From Sphingobium yanoikuyae (GTDB lineage: Bacteria; Pseudomonadota; Alphaproteobacteria; Sphingomonadales; Sphingomonadaceae): a stretch of 64,000 nucleotides of DNA. Made by a program: the position numbers and the translations under genes. The stretch lies in contig NZ_CP053021.1 in assembly GCF_013001025.1 (NCBI RefSeq), positions 1,240,001 through 1,304,000 of the forward strand, given 5' to 3'. The stretch's first letter is position 1, and each line of letters starts with the position of its first letter. Positions 48,252-56,878 of this stretch are shown here, piece after piece. The notes under the pieces are model-generated. The model was not told the DNA's origin, did no database searches, and worked only from the letters and a program-made list of their open reading frames with translations.

Positions 48252-49424
48252 ATGGCGGAGGCATATATTGCGGCCGTGGCGCGCAGCGCCGGTGGCAAGC
48301 GGGGCGGCAGGCTGGCGGGGGTGCATCCTGCGGATCTGGCCGGGCGCGTGCTGGCGGGACTGGTGGGCCGCAGCGGGATCGATCCGGCCGCGATCGAGGA
48401 TGTCATCATGGGCTGTGCCTGTCCCGGCGGCGAGCAGGGCGCGAACATCGCCCGCAACGCCGTGCTGGCCAGCGGCCTGCCCGAATCCGTGCCCGGCACC
48501 CATGTCGACCGCCAGTGCGGATCGTCGCAGCAGGCGCTGCATTTCGCCGCCGCGACGGTGATGGCGGGCGTGCAGGACGTGGTGATCGCCGCCGGTGTCG
48601 AGAGCATGACGCGCGTGCCGATGGGGCTGCCCTGGACGCTGGCGGCCAAACATGGGTTCGGCACCTATCGCAGTCCGGGGATCGAGGCGCGCTATCCCGA
48701 CACGCCGTTCAGCCAGTTTGGCGGGGCCGAGATGATGGCGCGCAAATATGGCTTCGACCGTGCCGCGCTCGACGCCTATGCGCTGGAGAGCCATCATCGC
48801 GCGGCGGCGGCGACGCAGGCCGGCAAGTTCGATGCGGAGATCGTGCCGCTGGAGGTCGAGACCGCCGAGGGCGAAACGCTGGTCCACAAGGTGGATGAAG
48901 GCATCCGCTTCGATGCCAGCCTGGAGAAGATTGCCAGCGTCAAGCTGTTGACCGAGGGCGGGGTGATTTCCGCCGCCAATGCCAGCCAGATCTGCGATGG
49001 CGCCGCGGCGCTGCTGATCGTCAATGAGCGGGGCCTCAAGACCCATGGCCTGACGCCGCTGGCGCGGGTGCATGAAATGACCGTGCTGGGTCATGATCCG
49101 GTCATCATGCTGGAGGCGCCGATCCCGGCGACCGAGCGGGCGCTGGCGCGGGCAGGCATGACGCTGGGCGAGATCGATCTTTATGAAGTGAACGAGGCGT
49201 TCGCGCCGGTGCCGCTGGCCTGGGCCAAGGCGCTGGGCGCCGATCCGGCGCGGCTCAACGTGCATGGCGGGGCGATTTCGCTGGGCCATCCGTTGGGCGG
49301 ATCGGGCGCCAAGCTGATGGCGACGCTGGTCAGTGCCCTCCACGATCGTGGCGCGCGCTATGGCCTCCAGACCATGTGCGAGGCCGGCGGCATGGCCAAT
49401 GTGACGATCGTGGAACGGCTCTGA
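48252..49424 (+). CDS. acetyl-CoA acyltransferase (thiolase)
   Basis: A 390-residue thiolase. The nucleophile is Cys89 in DRQCGSS, the His is in GHPLGGSGA and the second Cys in MCEAGGMAN, so all catalytic residues are present. NEAFAP is also present. It should cleave a 3-ketoacyl-CoA in the last step of beta-oxidation. A hairpin follows the stop. It is probably its own transcription unit next to the F420 operon. Confidence 0.93.
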   Translation: MAEAYIAAVARSAGGKRGGRLAGVHPADLAGRVLAGLVGRSGIDPAAIEDVIMGCACPGGEQGANIARNAVLASGLPESVPGTHVDRQCGSSQQALHFAAATVMAGVQDVVIAAGVESMTRVPMGLPWTLAAKHGFGTYRSPGIEARYPDTPFSQFGGAEMMARKYGFDRAALDAYALESHHRAAAATQAGKFDAEIVPLEVETAEGETLVHKVDEGIRFDASLEKIASVKLLTEGGVISAANASQICDGAAALLIVNERGLKTHGLTPLARVHEMTVLGHDPVIMLEAPIPATERALARAGMTLGEIDLYEVNEAFAPVPLAWAKALGADPARLNVHGGAISLGHPLGGSGAKLMATLVSALHDRGARYGLQTMCEAGGMANVTIVERL

Positions 49425-49431
49425 GGGGAAT

Positions 49432-49469
49432 GGATCGGCCCTTCCCCGGTGGCGGGGAAGGGCCGATCC
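49432..49469. terminator. 16-base hairpin between convergent thiolase and dehydrogenase
   Basis: A perfect 16-base stem (GGATCGGCCCTTCCCC and its complement) with loop GGTGGC lies between two convergent stop codons, 8 bases from one and 2 from the other. It probably ends both transcripts. Only short T-tracts flank it. Confidence 0.75.
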
Positions 49470-49470
49470 T

Positions 49471-51153
49471 TCAATTGGCTTCGTCGAGCAGGCGGCGGGC
49501 GATGACCTGGGCCTGGATTTCGCCGGCGCCCTCGAAAATGTTGAGGATGCGCGCGTCGGCCAGCAGGCGGCTGACCTGATATTCGGTGGCGAAGCCGTTG
49601 CCGCCATGGATCTGCAGCGCATTGTCGGCCGCAGCCCAGGCGACCCGCGCGCCGATCAGCTTGGCCATGCCGGCTTCCAGATCGCACCGCTTGTCCTCAT
49701 CCTTGCGCCGGGCGGCGAAATAGGTGAGCTGGCGCGCGCCCATGATCTCCGCCGCCATCATCGCCAGCTTGTTGGCGACGCGCGGGAAGTCGAAGATCGG
49801 CCGGCCGAACTGCTTGCGGTCGAGCGCATAGGAAAGGCCGATGTCGAGCGCTGCCTGAGCGACACCGATGGCGCGGGCGGCGGTCTGGATACGGGCGCTT
49901 TCGAAGGTCGCCATCAACTGCTTGAAGCCCTGGCCCTCGACCCCGCCGAGCAGATTGGCGGCAGGCACGCGGAAATCGTCGAAGCCGATCTCATATTCCT
50001 TCATGCCGCGATAGCCGATCACCTCGATCTCGCCGCCGCTCATGCCGGGCGTGGGGAAGGGGACGTCGACGGTGCCGCGCTGCTTGGGCGCGATCAGCAT
50101 CGACAGGCCGCTATAGTTGCGGGTGTCGGGATCGGTGCGGACCAGCAGGGTCATCACATCGGCGCGGGCCGCATGGGTGATCCAGGTCTTGTTGCCGCTG
50201 ACCCGATATTCGCCGTCGGCGAGCGTCGCGCGGGTGCGCAGTGCGCCAAGGTCGGAGCCGGTGTCAGGCTCGGTGAAGACGGCGGTCGGCAGGATCGCGG
50301 CATTGGCGATCTGCGGCAGCCAATGGGCCTTCTGCTCGGCGGTGCCGCCGGTCAGGATCAGTTCGGCGGCGATTTCCGACCGGGTGGCGAGGCTGCCGAC
50401 GCCGATCCAGCCGCGCGACAATTCTTCCGACACGACGCACATCGCGGTCTTGCCCATGCCAAGGCCGCCAAACTCTTCTGGAATCGTCATGCCGAACACG
50501 CCCATCTCGCCCAGTTCCTGGACCAGCGGCAGCGGGATGAGTTCATCCTTGAGATGCCATTCATGGGCGAAGGGCGCGACCTTCTCGTTCGACAAAGCGA
50601 AGAACTGGTCGCGCACCATGTCGAACATCTCGTCGAGGCCGCAATTTTCCAGCGTCGCCCGGCCGCGCGCATCGACCAGATGGCCGGCAATGGCGCTCTT
50701 CACTGCCTGGCCGCCGCCGCTGCGAATGAGGGTGCGCAGGGCCGGGGCGTCGAGCGCGGACAGATCGTCGGTCAGGTCGGTGGGGCGGATCACCTCGCCC
50801 TGATTCATCGGGATGCCGCCCAGCATCTGCGCGCCATATTCGGCGAAGAGCAATTGGGCGAGCAGTGCCTCGATCTCGCCGAAGCTGCCCTGGGCGTCGA
50901 GACTGGCCGCCCAGCTGGCGACTTCGCGCAGCATTTCGGCATAGGCGGCGAACCAGCCAAAGCCGTGGACGACATGCTGCTCGACATCGGCGAGGACGCG
51001 ATCGACCTTGCCGCCCTCGCTGCAGATTCGGGCCTTCACATGCGGGCGGGCGGCGGCGACGAAGGCGTGCGCGGCATCGGCTGCGCCCGACAGCAAGGCC
51101 GGCAGATCGGGCAGGACCAGGATATTCTTGTCCATCTCCATGGTCGCGCTCAT
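49471..51153 (-). CDS. acyl-CoA dehydrogenase with N-terminal extension, methylsuccinyl-CoA dehydrogenase-like
   Basis: A 560-residue flavoprotein: about 165 N-terminal residues of mostly helical sequence (including HGFGWFAAYAEMLREVA) and then a complete dehydrogenase body with TEPDTGSDLGALRT and the catalytic Glu in NIFEGAGEIQ. Both length and domain order resemble (2S)-methylsuccinyl-CoA dehydrogenase, so a branched dicarboxylyl- or 2-methyl-acyl-CoA is possible. No other ethylmalonyl-CoA pathway gene is in view. The ATG overlaps the upstream hydratase stop by 4 bases (ATGA). Confidence 0.82.
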   Translation of the reverse strand: MSATMEMDKNILVLPDLPALLSGAADAAHAFVAAARPHVKARICSEGGKVDRVLADVEQHVVHGFGWFAAYAEMLREVASWAASLDAQGSFGEIEALLAQLLFAEYGAQMLGGIPMNQGEVIRPTDLTDDLSALDAPALRTLIRSGGGQAVKSAIAGHLVDARGRATLENCGLDEMFDMVRDQFFALSNEKVAPFAHEWHLKDELIPLPLVQELGEMGVFGMTIPEEFGGLGMGKTAMCVVSEELSRGWIGVGSLATRSEIAAELILTGGTAEQKAHWLPQIANAAILPTAVFTEPDTGSDLGALRTRATLADGEYRVSGNKTWITHAARADVMTLLVRTDPDTRNYSGLSMLIAPKQRGTVDVPFPTPGMSGGEIEVIGYRGMKEYEIGFDDFRVPAANLLGGVEGQGFKQLMATFESARIQTAARAIGVAQAALDIGLSYALDRKQFGRPIFDFPRVANKLAMMAAEIMGARQLTYFAARRKDEDKRCDLEAGMAKLIGARVAWAAADNALQIHGGNGFATEYQVSRLLADARILNIFEGAGEIQAQVIARRLLDEAN

Positions 51154-52016
51154 CCTTCCCCCGCCTGCTTCTTGTTCGCCGATGCCATTGCCTTGGCATC
51201 CAGTCCGCCGACCAGATTGCCGGTCATCAGCTGATTATGGGCATGGGCGAGATGGTGCATGTGGAACACGCTATCCATCACCTGCCGCTTGCCGCGCGCA
51301 TCCTCGACGAAGTTGAACGCCTGCTTGGTCAGGGCCAGGCCGAACCGTTCATGCTGGGCGATCTCCGCGGCGATCTTGGCCACTTCCTCGCGCAGCGTCT
51401 CGCGCGGGAAAATCTCGTTCACCATGCCGAAATTATAGGCGCGCTGGGCCGGCATGCGGCGGCCGAGCAGCAGCAGTTCGCGCGCGACGCGGGTCGGCAG
51501 TTCGAAGGCATGGGCGAAATATTCGACCCCCGGCTGGGCCATGCGCTGCACCGGATCCTGGAAGAAGGCATCTTCCGACGCGATGATGAGGTCGCAGACC
51601 CAGGCCAGCATCAGCCCGCCGGCGATGCAGGCGCCCTGCACCATGGCGATCATCGGCTTGGGGATGTCGGCCCAGCGCCGGCACAGGCCCAGATAGCCGT
51701 CCTGTTCCAGCACATATTGGCGTTCGGCGCCGCCCTTGTTCAGATGGTCCCACCACATGCTGGTGCGCGTGCGCGGCATGTGGCTGTCCTTGTCCGGGGT
51801 GCCGATGTCATGGCCGGCGGAGAAATGCTTGCCCTCACCACCGAGCACGATCACCTTGACCCCGTCATCCTCGACCGCGCGCTTGAAGGCGTCGTCAAGC
51901 TGGCCGAGCAGCCGGTAATTCTGGGCATTGCCATATTGGGGGCGGTTCAGCATCACCCAGGCGACGCCGTCCACCACATTGTAGGTCACGAATTCGGGCT
52001 GCGCTTCTTCGGACAT
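51150..52016 (-). CDS. enoyl-CoA hydratase family protein, atypical
   Basis: A 288-residue crotonase-fold protein with the first oxyanion segment GGEGKHFSAGHD and a second GACIAGGLMLAWVCDL. A longer insert (SHMPRTRTSMWWDHLNKGGAERQ) follows the first. The region of the usual second catalytic Glu reads QDPVQRMAQPGVEYFAHA, which departs from classical hydratases. It may act as an isomerase, lyase or hydratase on a CoA ester. It sits in the CaiB/SDR/dehydrogenase operon. Confidence 0.8.
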   Translation of the reverse strand: MSEEAQPEFVTYNVVDGVAWVMLNRPQYGNAQNYRLLGQLDDAFKRAVEDDGVKVIVLGGEGKHFSAGHDIGTPDKDSHMPRTRTSMWWDHLNKGGAERQYVLEQDGYLGLCRRWADIPKPMIAMVQGACIAGGLMLAWVCDLIIASEDAFFQDPVQRMAQPGVEYFAHAFELPTRVARELLLLGRRMPAQRAYNFGMVNEIFPRETLREEVAKIAAEIAQHERFGLALTKQAFNFVEDARGKRQVMDSVFHMHHLAHAHNQLMTGNLVGGLDAKAMASANKKQAGEG

Positions 52017-52028
52017 CGTCCCTCTCCC

Positions 52029-52811
52029 TCAGCGCGGCGGCATGCGCAGGCCACCGTCGAGCCGCACATATTCGCCGTTCCAATAGTCATTCTCGATCAT
52101 CGCCAGCGCCATTGCGGCAAACTCCTCGGGCTTGCCAAAACGCTTGGGGAAGGGAACGGTGGCCGACAGCGCATCGCGCACCTTGTCGCTGGCCCGTGCC
52201 ATCAGCGGCGTGTCGAAAATGCCGGGCAGGATCGCATTGACGCGGATGCCTTCGCCCATCAGGTCGCGCGCCATCGGCAGGGTCAGGCTTACGATGCCGC
52301 CCTTCGACGCGGAATAGGCCGCCTGGCCGATCTGGCCGTCGACCGCCGCCGCGCTGGAGGTGTTGATGATGACGCCGCGCGCCTTGTCCTCCAGCGGGTC
52401 GAGGCTGAGCATGCCGGCGGCCGACTTGGCACAGCAGCGGAAGGTGCCGATCAGGTTGATCTGGATGATCCGTTCGAACTGGTCGGTCGGGAAGGCCTTG
52501 ATCTCGCCGGTCTCGCGGTCGCGGCTGGCGGTCTTGATGACATTGCCGGTGCCCGCGCAATTGACCAGGATACGTTCCTGGCCATGGGCGGCGCGCGCCT
52601 TGGCAAAGCCGGCATCGACCGAGGCCTCGTCGGTGACATCGACCTTGCAGAAGGTGCCACCGATGTCCGCCGCGACCTTCGTCCCGGTTTCCTCGTTGAA
52701 ATCGAACAGCGCCACCTTGGCGCCCTGCGCCGCGATGGCGCGGGCCGTCGCCTCGCCCAGACCCGATGCCCCGCCGGTGACGATGGCGGCTACCCCCTGG
52801 TCGATCTTCAT
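52029..52811 (-). CDS. SDR oxidoreductase, HSD10-like
   Basis: A 260-residue SDR. The nucleotide motif is VTGGASGLGEATARAI, the D-loop is KVDVTDEASV, and the active site is NTSSAAAVDGQIGQAAYSASKGG with YSASK. The long insertion after VNCAGT (residues TGNVIKTASRDRETG) is as in HSD10-type 3-hydroxyacyl-CoA dehydrogenases. It should oxidise a 3-hydroxyacyl-CoA. The ATG at 52811 overlaps the CaiB stop by 4 bases. A longer in-frame start was rejected. Confidence 0.88.
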   Translation of the reverse strand: MKIDQGVAAIVTGGASGLGEATARAIAAQGAKVALFDFNEETGTKVAADIGGTFCKVDVTDEASVDAGFAKARAAHGQERILVNCAGTGNVIKTASRDRETGEIKAFPTDQFERIIQINLIGTFRCCAKSAAGMLSLDPLEDKARGVIINTSSAAAVDGQIGQAAYSASKGGIVSLTLPMARDLMGEGIRVNAILPGIFDTPLMARASDKVRDALSATVPFPKRFGKPEEFAAMALAMIENDYWNGEYVRLDGGLRMPPR

Positions 52812-54061
52812 GCCTGTGTCCTCTCCTTCACGGGGCGTTGGGCGATCGCGCCGTCGCTCGTCAGCGCGTCGAGCGCGCCGTCGTCGAGGCCGAGCCATTC
52901 CCCCAATATTTCGCGGCTATGTTCGCCCACGCGCGGCGGGCAGTGACGATAATCGGCCGGCGTCGCCGACAGTTTGCCGGGATAGGCGACGGTCGGTATC
53001 TCGACCCCATCCTCTTCCCGGCGATAGCGATGGACGGTCTGGCGGGCGTCGATGAAGGGATCCTCGAACACATCCTGGATGCTGTTGACCGGGCCGGCGG
53101 GGACGCCGGCGGCGACGAAGCGCGCCATCAGGTCGTCGCGGGCGAAGGGGCGGACGATCTCCTGTACCTTCGCCTCGATCGCGTCACGGTTGATGAGACG
53201 CTGGGCGCTGGTGGCGTAGAGCGGATCGGTGCCCAGTTCCGCATGGCCCATTTCCGTGCAGAAGGCGCGGAACTGGCGATCATTGCCGATCGCGATGATC
53301 ATCATGCCGTCGGCGACCTCGAATGTCTTGTAGGGGACGACGGTGGGATGGCGATTGCCCAGGCGTCCGGGCACGATGCCGCCGACCAGCCAGTTCATCC
53401 CCTGATTGGCGAGCATCGCGATCTGGGTGTCGAGCAGCGACACGTCGATCTGTTGCCCCTCGCCTGTGCGTTCGGCATGGCGCAGGGCGGCGAGGATGGA
53501 GACGGTGGCGAACATGCCGGTCGACAGGTCGGCCATGGCAACGCCGGCGCGCAGCGGGCCACCATCCTCTTCGCCGGTGATGCTCATGAAGCCGCCCATG
53601 CCCTGGGCAACGAAATCATAGCCGCCCCGGTCGGCATAGGGGCCGGTCTGGCCGAAGCCGGTGATCGAGCAATAGACGAGGCGCGGGTTGATCGCCTTCA
53701 GGCTGGCATAGTCGAGGCCGTATTTGCTGAGGCCCCCGACCTTGAAATTCTCGACCAATATGTCGGCTTCCGCGGCCAGCCGACGGATCAGCTCGGCACC
53801 TTGCGGCGTCGCCAGGTTGATCGCGGCGGAGCGCTTGTTGCGATTGCAGGACAGATAATAGGCACTGGTGCCGATTTCCGGCTCGCCATCGGCGCCGGTC
53901 AGGAAGGGCGGGCCCCAGGCGCGGGTATCGTCGCCATGGCCGGGCAGTTCGATCTTGATGACGTCGGCACCGAAGTCGGCGAGTATCTGGGTCGACCATG
54001 GCCCCGCGAGCACGCGCGACAGGTCGAGAACCTTGATCCCTTCAAGCGCGTGGCCGCTCAT
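52808..54061 (-). CDS. CaiB/BaiF family III CoA-transferase
   Basis: A 417-residue single-domain CoA-transferase. The N-terminus is LEGIKVLDLSRVLAGPWSTQILADFGADVIKIE, a GQTGPY loop occurs in the middle, and the catalytic Asp lies in AGVAMADLSTG. It activates an acid by transfer from a CoA donor. It is the first gene of a four-gene operon (CoA-transferase, SDR, crotonase, dehydrogenase), a self-contained activation and oxidation module. Confidence 0.93.
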   Translation of the reverse strand: MSGHALEGIKVLDLSRVLAGPWSTQILADFGADVIKIELPGHGDDTRAWGPPFLTGADGEPEIGTSAYYLSCNRNKRSAAINLATPQGAELIRRLAAEADILVENFKVGGLSKYGLDYASLKAINPRLVYCSITGFGQTGPYADRGGYDFVAQGMGGFMSITGEEDGGPLRAGVAMADLSTGMFATVSILAALRHAERTGEGQQIDVSLLDTQIAMLANQGMNWLVGGIVPGRLGNRHPTVVPYKTFEVADGMMIIAIGNDRQFRAFCTEMGHAELGTDPLYATSAQRLINRDAIEAKVQEIVRPFARDDLMARFVAAGVPAGPVNSIQDVFEDPFIDARQTVHRYRREEDGVEIPTVAYPGKLSATPADYRHCPPRVGEHSREILGEWLGLDDGALDALTSDGAIAQRPVKERTQA

Positions 54062-54160
54062 CGGCTGCCCGCCTTGACCGCTGTCATCGCCATCCGCTCC
54101 TGTCCCCGTCTATCTGCTGCATCGGTTGATGATTCTGATAGCGGGTGCAGGAATGGAGGG

Positions 54161-54182
54161 CAAGAATTATTGCACTATGGGA
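54161..54182 (-). promoter_or_regulatory. island operator motif before CaiB operon
   Basis: On the minus strand TCCCATAGTGCAATAATTCT matches the copy at 23721 over CCCATAGTGCAATA and again in CTTGC. It lies about 100 bases before the CaiB start at 54061, in the gap between it and the cytochrome c gene. Confidence 0.66.
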
Positions 54183-54193
54183 TACTTTTGGCG

Positions 54194-54580
54194 CTATTTC
54201 TTGGTAGCGCCGGCGAGATAGGCGAGCAGGTTGGCGCGATCGGCCGGGTTGGGCAGGCCGGCAAAGACCATGCGGCTGCCGGGGACGGAGGCGCTGGGCT
54301 TGGCGAGGAAGCCGTCGAGCGACTTGGCATCCCAGCGGATCTTGGCCTTTTGCATCGCCGGGGAATAGGTGAAACCGGGGACGGTGCCCGACGTGCGCCC
54401 GAACACGCCCGAGAGCGAGGGGCCGAGCTTCTTCACGCCCGGATCGACCGAATGGCAGACGGCGCAGCGGGCGAAGACCGCTTTGCCCTTGGTCGCGTCG
54501 CCCGTCTGGGCAAGCGCCGGGCCGGTAGCCGCGACTGCCATAGCGAACATCGTCACGCGCGAAACAAGCTTCATCGACAT
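54194..54580 (-). CDS. periplasmic class-I cytochrome c
   Basis: A 128-residue cytochrome c2-like protein. A signal peptide ends near ALAQTGD (about 25). The heme site is CAVCH, and the Met ligand is expected in SRMVFAGL. It is a soluble electron carrier that could accept electrons from the two PQQ dehydrogenases of the island. It is on the minus strand just upstream of the CaiB operon; the motif at 54161 is downstream of it. Confidence 0.9.
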   Translation of the reverse strand: MSMKLVSRVTMFAMAVAATGPALAQTGDATKGKAVFARCAVCHSVDPGVKKLGPSLSGVFGRTSGTVPGFTYSPAMQKAKIRWDAKSLDGFLAKPSASVPGSRMVFAGLPNPADRANLLAYLAGATKK

Positions 54581-54618
54581 CCTGATTCCTCTTCCCTTCT
54601 TCTCTGGTCAAAATCTAT

Positions 54619-54637
54619 ACCAGTGTGCATAAATAAG
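54619..54637 (+). promoter_or_regulatory. island operator motif before the EamA transporter gene
   Basis: ACCAGTGTGCATAAATAAG, preceded by CTAT, parallels the copy at 63792 (CTATACCATAATGCAAAATT, in pieces). The EamA gene starts at 54688. Confidence 0.5.
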
Positions 54638-54687
54638 CCAATAGCCGTCTGAGTCTGAACGGCGGTTGAAGCGGGAAGGATGCGGAA

Positions 54688-55584
54688 ATGGCCGAGGGCG
54701 GACCCATGGCGAACCATCGGTTCGGGCCGGGCGGGATGGCGCTGGCGTTGCTGGTGAACATCATGTTCGCGCTCAACGTGATCGCGATGAAGGTGGTTGT
54801 GGATGCGACCGCGCCGCTATTGTCGGTGGCGCTGCGGATGGGGACGGTCTTCCTGATCTGTGCGCCGGCGCTGCGTCGGCTGCCGGGCCGGACGGGCTGG
54901 CTGATGCTCTATGGCTTCCTCAATGGCGGGCTGTTCCTGCTGCTGCTGAACCTGGCTTTGTTCATGGCGACCAATGTCGGGGCACTGGCGATCGCGGGGC
55001 AATTGAGCGTGCCCTTCTCGCTGCTGCTGGGCGCTCTGCTGCTGGGCGAGCGGCTCAACCGGCGCAAGATTGTCGGCGTGCTGATGGCCTTTGCCGGGGT
55101 CGTGGCGCTGGTGTTCGACCCGCATATATTGGCGGAGGTGCCCGCCGTATTGGTGATGGCCAGCGCGGCGATGGTGTGGGGCGGCGCGACCCTGGTGCAG
55201 CGCAAGCTGACCGGGGTGAGCGTGATGAACGGCCAGGCGTGGAACGGGCTGATGGGCGCGGCGGTGCTGGCGCCCTTTGCCCTGATTTTCGAGCGGCCCG
55301 CGATTGCGGGGCTGGCCCATGTCGGCTGGGTGCCGACCGGCTGGTTCGCCTTTTCCTGCCTGGGCGCGACGGTGCTGGGCCAGGGGACGCTCGCCTGGCT
55401 GCTGCAACGCTATCCGATCTCGACCATCATGCCGCTGATGCTGGCATCGCCGGTCATGTCGACCGTCTTTGCCTCGCTCTATTTCGGCACGCCGATCACC
55501 ATCGGCATGATTGCGGGCGGGACCGTTGCTCTGCTGGGCGTGACGATCATCGCCTTCTCGCCCGATCGCCGGCCTGTTGATTGA
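54688..55584 (+). CDS. EamA/DMT-family transporter
   Basis: A 298-residue drug/metabolite transporter with ten predicted membrane helices in two EamA repeats (repeat starts near 15 and 155). It may export or import a metabolite or an amino acid; the substrate is unknown. The ATG at 54688 follows GGGAAGGATGCGG. Its promoter has an island motif copy, so it probably belongs to the regulon. Confidence 0.87.
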   Translation: MAEGGPMANHRFGPGGMALALLVNIMFALNVIAMKVVVDATAPLLSVALRMGTVFLICAPALRRLPGRTGWLMLYGFLNGGLFLLLLNLALFMATNVGALAIAGQLSVPFSLLLGALLLGERLNRRKIVGVLMAFAGVVALVFDPHILAEVPAVLVMASAAMVWGGATLVQRKLTGVSVMNGQAWNGLMGAAVLAPFALIFERPAIAGLAHVGWVPTGWFAFSCLGATVLGQGTLAWLLQRYPISTIMPLMLASPVMSTVFASLYFGTPITIGMIAGGTVALLGVTIIAFSPDRRPVD

Positions 55585-55589
55585 CAATC

Positions 55590-55628
55590 AAAAAATGGGC
55601 CGGCGTCGCATGCCTCGACGCCGGCCCA
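55590..55628 (-). terminator. intrinsic terminator for the 55.7-63.5 kb operon
   Basis: A 13-base stem TGGGCCGGCGTCG and its complement with a 7-base loop. On the minus strand the stem is followed by TTTTTTGATTG, a real T-tract. It lies 23 bases after the thiolase stop at 55651, so it ends the minus-strand operon. Confidence 0.85.
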
Positions 55629-55650
55629 GGGGGCTTCCGAAAGGCGGTGG

Positions 55651-56850
55651 TCAGACCGCCCGTTCGAAGATGGCGGCCAGGCCCTGACCGCCGCCAATGC
55701 ACATGGTTTCCAGGCCATAGCGGCCGTCGCGCCGCTGCAGTTCGCGCAGCAGATTGGCGAGGATGCGTCCGCCGGTCGCGCCGATCGGATGGCCGAGCGA
55801 AATGCCCGATCCATTGACGTTGAGCTTGTCGCGATCGTCCCAGTTCCAGCCCTTGAGGCAGGCCAGAACCTGCGGCGCGAAGGCTTCGTTGAGTTCGACC
55901 AGATCGATGTCGTTCCAGCCAAGGCCATTGCGGGCGAACAGCTTTTCGACTGCCGGCACCGGGCCGATGCCCATGCGCGAGGGATCGCAGCCGGCCGCCG
56001 CCCAGCTGTGCAGCCAGGCCATGGGTTCAAGGCCCAGTTCCTCCAGCTTGTCCTCCGCGACCACCAGACAGGCGGCGGCGGCATCATTCTGCTGGCTGGC
56101 ATTGCCGGCGGTGACCACGCCATCCTTCTCGATCGGCTTCAACAGGGCGAGCGATTCCGGCGTGGCGTCGGCACGAATGCCCTCATCCATGGCGAAGATC
56201 AGCGGATCGCCCCTGCGCTGCGGCACGGCGACCGGGACCAGTTCGTCGTCGAACTTGCCGGCGGCCCAGGCGGCTGCGGCGCGCTGATGGCTCATCGCGG
56301 CATATTCGTCGCAGGCCTCGCGGCTGATGTCATAATCCTTGGCGAGATTGTTCGCCGTCTCGATCATGCCGCTGATGATACCATAGCGGGCGATCGGCTG
56401 CGACATGACGCGGCCGCGGGTCAGGCGGTCATGGAACTGGGTCGATCCGGAACGGGCACCCCAGCGATGGTCCATCGAATAATATTCGACATTGGACATG
56501 CTCTCGACCCCGCCGGCGACGACGATGTCGGCGGCGCCGGTCTGGATACGCATGGCCGCGTCGATCACCGCCTGAAGCCCCGAACCGCAGCGCCGGTCGA
56601 GCTGGACGCCGGGAATGCTTTCAGGCAGACCCGCCGCCAGCGCCGACCAGCGGCCGATGCAGGGCGCCTCGCCATTGCCATAGCCCTGGGAGAAGACGAC
56701 ATCGTCGATCCGTTCGGGATCGATTTTGGTCCGCTCCATCAGCGCCTTGATGATGACCGCGCCCAGATCGCCGGCGCTGAAGGATTTCAGAGAACCGCCA
56801 TATTTGCCGACGGCGGTGCGGATGGGGGCGACGATGGCGGCTCTGCGCAT
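55651..56850 (-). CDS. acetyl-CoA acetyltransferase (thiolase)
   Basis: A 399-residue thiolase. Cys88 in LDRRCGSG, the NEAFAP motif, GHPIGATG and MCIGGGQG are all present. It should perform the final thiolytic cleavage. It is the last gene of a seven-gene minus-strand operon, and a strong terminator follows. Confidence 0.94.
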   Translation of the reverse strand: MRRAAIVAPIRTAVGKYGGSLKSFSAGDLGAVIIKALMERTKIDPERIDDVVFSQGYGNGEAPCIGRWSALAAGLPESIPGVQLDRRCGSGLQAVIDAAMRIQTGAADIVVAGGVESMSNVEYYSMDHRWGARSGSTQFHDRLTRGRVMSQPIARYGIISGMIETANNLAKDYDISREACDEYAAMSHQRAAAAWAAGKFDDELVPVAVPQRRGDPLIFAMDEGIRADATPESLALLKPIEKDGVVTAGNASQQNDAAAACLVVAEDKLEELGLEPMAWLHSWAAAGCDPSRMGIGPVPAVEKLFARNGLGWNDIDLVELNEAFAPQVLACLKGWNWDDRDKLNVNGSGISLGHPIGATGGRILANLLRELQRRDGRYGLETMCIGGGQGLAAIFERAV

Positions 56851-56878
56851 GCGATGTCCTTTGCGGGAATGGGGAGGA

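Noticed and set aside
49471..51153. Evidence for the ethylmalonyl-CoA pathway
   Set aside because: Only a single Mcd-like gene is seen; Ccr, Ecm and Mcl are absent from the window.
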